A stretch of 64,000 bases of DNA from Flavobacterium restrictum (GTDB lineage Bacteria; Bacteroidota; Bacteroidia; Flavobacteriales; Flavobacteriaceae), in NCBI RefSeq assembly GCF_007097245.1, contig NZ_VJZT01000001.1, positions 372,001 to 436,000 of the forward strand, read 5' to 3'. Below, one piece after another: positions 61,731 through 64,000 of this stretch (position 1 is the first letter of the stretch; each line of letters begins with the position of its first letter). The notes below the pieces were generated by a model that did no database searches, had not been told where the DNA came from, and saw only the letters and a list, made by a program, of their open reading frames with translations. A program made the translations under genes and the position numbers.

Positions 61731-63707
61731 TTAATACGCTAAAAGTTGTTTGAGTACCGTTTCAAATCTGCCTTTGGGCAAATACTGATCTTCCAAGGCT
61801 TTTGTAAACGGAATTGGACTGTCTAAACTCGCCACGCGCATAACGGGAGCATCCAAGTATTCAAAACAATTTTCCATAATCAAAGCCGAAATATCACTCG
61901 AAATTCCTCCAAAAAGCGAATCTTCTTGATAGATAACAACTCGTCCTGTCTTTTTTACCGAAGCATAAATAGCCGCTGTGTCCAGCGGTTGTAGGGTTCG
62001 TAAATCTATTAAATCCGCTGCTATTTCAGGATTTTTGGATAGGGTTTCTAATGCCCAATGTACCCCTGCACCAAAGGTAATAATCGTAACATCCGTTCCT
62101 TTTTGCAACAAAGCGGCTTTTCCTAGCGGAATCGTGTAATAATCCGTAGGGACTTCCTGCGAAATACTGCGGTACAATTGCTTGTGTTCAAAGTACAAAA
62201 CAGGATTTGGATCATTGATTGCGGCATTCAACAACCCTTTGGCATCATACGGAAATGCGGGATAAACAACCTTTAAACCCGGTGTTTTGGTAAACCAAGC
62301 TTCATTGGTTTGTGAATGAAAAGGCCCCGCTTGTGTGCCGCCACCGCAAGGCATTCGTACCACTACATCGGCTTTTTCTTGCCAGCGGTAATGGGATTTT
62401 GCCAATAAATTAACGATCGGATTAAATCCCGTCGAAACAAAATCGGCAAATTGCATTTCGACAATCGCTTTATACCCATTTATAGACAATCCCATCCCAG
62501 CAGATACAACCGCACTCTCACAAATGGGCGTATTCAAGACGCGTTCTTTGCCAAATTGCACTACAAAACCATCCGTAATTTTGAAGGCACCTCCATATTC
62601 GGCAATATCTTGCCCCATGATAACCAAGTTTTTATGTCGGGTCATCGATTCTCGCAAACTATTAGAGATAGCATCTATAAACCTAATTTTCTCGGTGGTT
62701 GCATTTGGCTTGACCAACTCAAACGAATAAGGTTTGTAAACATCGTTTATTTCGGTTTCAAGAGTGGCTTTAATTTCGGGTTCGGCATTGGCTATGGCCA
62801 AACTGTCATCAATATCTTTTTTGATTTCGGTTCGTACTTCCAAGTCAAAAGCTTCGGTTAGAATGCCATTTTCTAGTAAATAATTCCTGTAATTTTCAAC
62901 TGGATCCTTAATCGCCCACAGATCCATTAACTCTTGCGGAACGTATTTCGTGCCACTCGCCTCTTCATGTCCACGCATTCTAAAGGTTTTGAATTCCAAT
63001 AAAACGGGACGTGGTTTCTCGATCATCGACGCCTTCAATTGGCTTAACAAATGGTAGACTTCAAGTATATTATTGCCATCAACGATATGACTTTCCATAC
63101 CGTAACCAATGCCTTTATCGGCAAGATTTTCGCATCGGTATTGCTCTTTTGTGGGTGTCGAAAGTCCGTACCCGTTGTTTTCTATGACAAACATTACGGG
63201 CAATTCCCACACCGAAGCAATGTTCAAAGCTTCATGAAAATCGCCCTCGCTTGTTGCTCCTTCACCGGTAAAAACAGCCGTTATTTTGTCATTTTTTTGG
63301 AGTTTATTTGCCAATGCAATTCCATCAGCAACACCCAATTGTGGCCCCAAATGCGAAATCATTCCTATAATATGGTATTGTTGTGTACCAAAATGAAAAC
63401 TGCGATCCCTACCTTTGGTAAACCCATTGGCTTTGCCTTGCCATTGCGAAAATAGGCGGTACAATGGAATATTTCGTCCTGTAAAAACACCTAAATTACG
63501 GTGCATAGGCAAAATATATTCATCAGCATCCAAAACTGCTGTAACGCCTACAGCGATTGCTTCCTGACCAATTCCCGAAAACCATTTGGACACTTTTCCT
63601 TGTCGGATGAGGATGAGCATTTTCTCCTCAATCAATCGGGGTTTAAGTATTCGCTTGTATAAATCTAATAATTTCTCGTCCGAGAGGTTTTTTCGATCAA
63701 AATTCAT
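61731..63707 (-). CDS. Fused alpha/beta E1 component of 2-oxoacid dehydrogenase (probably branched-chain type)
   Basis: 658 residues. Residues 1-320 are an E1-alpha: [20 protein letters not shown], the thiamine-diphosphate motif GEGATSEGD...ENNGYG near 150-180, and a phosphorylation-loop-like RMRGHEEAS. Residues 335-658 are an E1-beta: [32 protein letters not shown], and [20 protein letters not shown]. Flavobacteria often carry this fusion. It decarboxylates a 2-oxoacid and passes the acyl group to E2 lipoamide. Branched-chain substrate is likely from the fold of the alpha part, but not proven. No E2 or E3 gene is beside it. Confidence 0.87.
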   Translation of the reverse strand: MNFDRKNLSDEKLLDLYKRILKPRLIEEKMLILIRQGKVSKWFSGIGQEAIAVGVTAVLDADEYILPMHRNLGVFTGRNIPLYRLFSQWQGKANGFTKGRDRSFHFGTQQYHIIGMISHLGPQLGVADGIALANKLQKNDKITAVFTGEGATSEGDFHEALNIASVWELPVMFVIENNGYGLSTPTKEQYRCENLADKGIGYGMESHIVDGNNILEVYHLLSQLKASMIEKPRPVLLEFKTFRMRGHEEASGTKYVPQELMDLWAIKDPVENYRNYLLENGILTEAFDLEVRTEIKKDIDDSLAIANAEPEIKATLETEINDVYKPYSFELVKPNATTEKIRFIDAISNSLRESMTRHKNLVIMGQDIAEYGGAFKITDGFVVQFGKERVLNTPICESAVVSAGMGLSINGYKAIVEMQFADFVSTGFNPIVNLLAKSHYRWQEKADVVVRMPCGGGTQAGPFHSQTNEAWFTKTPGLKVVYPAFPYDAKGLLNAAINDPNPVLYFEHKQLYRSISQEVPTDYYTIPLGKAALLQKGTDVTIITFGAGVHWALETLSKNPEIAADLIDLRTLQPLDTAAIYASVKKTGRVVIYQEDSLFGGISSDISALIMENCFEYLDAPVMRVASLDSPIPFTKALEDQYLPKGRFETVLKQLLAY

Positions 63708-63802
63708 GGTGTTTGCTTAATTAGGATGCTTCAAAGATAAAAAAATATAACAGTTTGATTGTTTTTTGTTATATTATTTTAGTTTGAAATCCGATTTTAG
63801 AA

Positions 63803-63831
63803 TTTGTATTTAAAAATATTCGATACATTTG
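63803..63831 (+). promoter_or_regulatory. Promoter of the 2OG-Fe(II) oxygenase gene
   Basis: TTTG at 63803-63806 and TACATTTG at 63824-63831, 17 bases apart, 46 bases before the start codon. Confidence 0.55.
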
Positions 63832-63877
63832 TAGGGAAGATGTAAAACACTTCTAAAAGTACTAAAATTAAAATACT

Positions 63878-64000
63878 ATGCAAAACATTCCTAGTGTTGA
63901 CTTGCGTGATTTCCTTTCGGATGACCCGAAACGCAAACAAAAATTTGTAAATGAAATCGGAAGTGCTTTTGAAGAAATAGGCTTTGTGGCCTTAAAAGGG
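63878..64000 (+). CDS. Isopenicillin N synthase-family 2OG-Fe(II) oxygenase, N-terminal part
   Basis: 41 codons reach the window edge: MQNIPSVDLRDFLSDDPKRK, QKFVNEIGSAFEEIGFVALK. The start IPxVDL...F...GxAFxExGFxxLxG is typical of the N-terminal DIOX_N domain of isopenicillin N synthase-like oxygenases. The catalytic half is outside the window. It is divergent from the E1 gene, with its own promoter at 63803-63831. Confidence 0.75.
   Translation, partial: MQNIPSVDLRDFLSDDPKRKQKFVNEIGSAFEEIGFVALKG

Overview
The window looks like chromosome of a Flavobacterium-like member of the Bacteroidota. It is AT-rich and has promoter boxes of the TTTG / TAnnTTTG type. Other pointers are RteC-like proteins, IntDOT-type integrases, DUF6266 and DUF5675 families and a degenerate RibB C-domain. 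Calls come from reading translations and DNA by eye; no database search was run.

Layout. Core chromosome lies at the left end (LptF/G-type permease C-terminus, ribB, tRNA-Ser-UGA) and at the right end (Crp/Fnr regulator, MBL-fold and NTF2-like pair, fused E1 dehydrogenase, start of a 2OG-Fe(II) oxygenase). Between them the 3' end of tRNA-Ser is repeated at 1867, 19735 and 47993, marking two tandem integrated elements. Element 1 (about 1867-19747) carries a DUF6266 gene, a long non-coding block, a five-gene operon (SecB-like chaperone, unknown, HEPN, small unknown, Panacea), a three-gene PLD-helicase / adenine methylase / ATPase system, then a replication-initiator-like protein, two HTH proteins, an RteC-like protein and an integrase at its right end. 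Element 2 (about 19735-48009) has its integrase at the left end. It then carries an AraC/flavin-monooxygenase/reductase cluster, a HTH-DnaD-like-DnaC-like replication module and a defence block: DUF4297-like nuclease with HerA, AbiE, a class 1 reverse transcriptase with a separate nitrilase, and Wadjet JetABCD. It ends with a 0.9-kb array of long hairpins and a phage-like small-gene cassette. The two elements are mirror images: the integrases meet at the central junction and a shared ~200-270 bp non-coding segment is inverted between them. Each has its own paired arm-type repeats (11 or 12 bp period) at both ends. No relaxase or conjugation gene is visible.

From 48.0 to 59.3 kb lies an older, decayed accessory region. 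It holds integrase remnants at both ends and, between them, redox genes (Tet(X)-like monooxygenase, short-chain dehydrogenases, azoreductase, NmrA-like proteins) mixed with AraC and HxlR regulators. Among these are a broken SDR and an AraC gene cut off by a hairpin repeat.

Working together: the tRNA locus acts as a landing site for successive integrase-driven islands that bring anti-phage and anti-plasmid functions. The best candidate for an undescribed system is the SecB/HEPN/Panacea operon at 3.9-6.3 kb. The PLD-helicase/methylase/ATPase trio, the hairpin array and the shared non-coding segment (possibly a transfer origin used in trans) come next.
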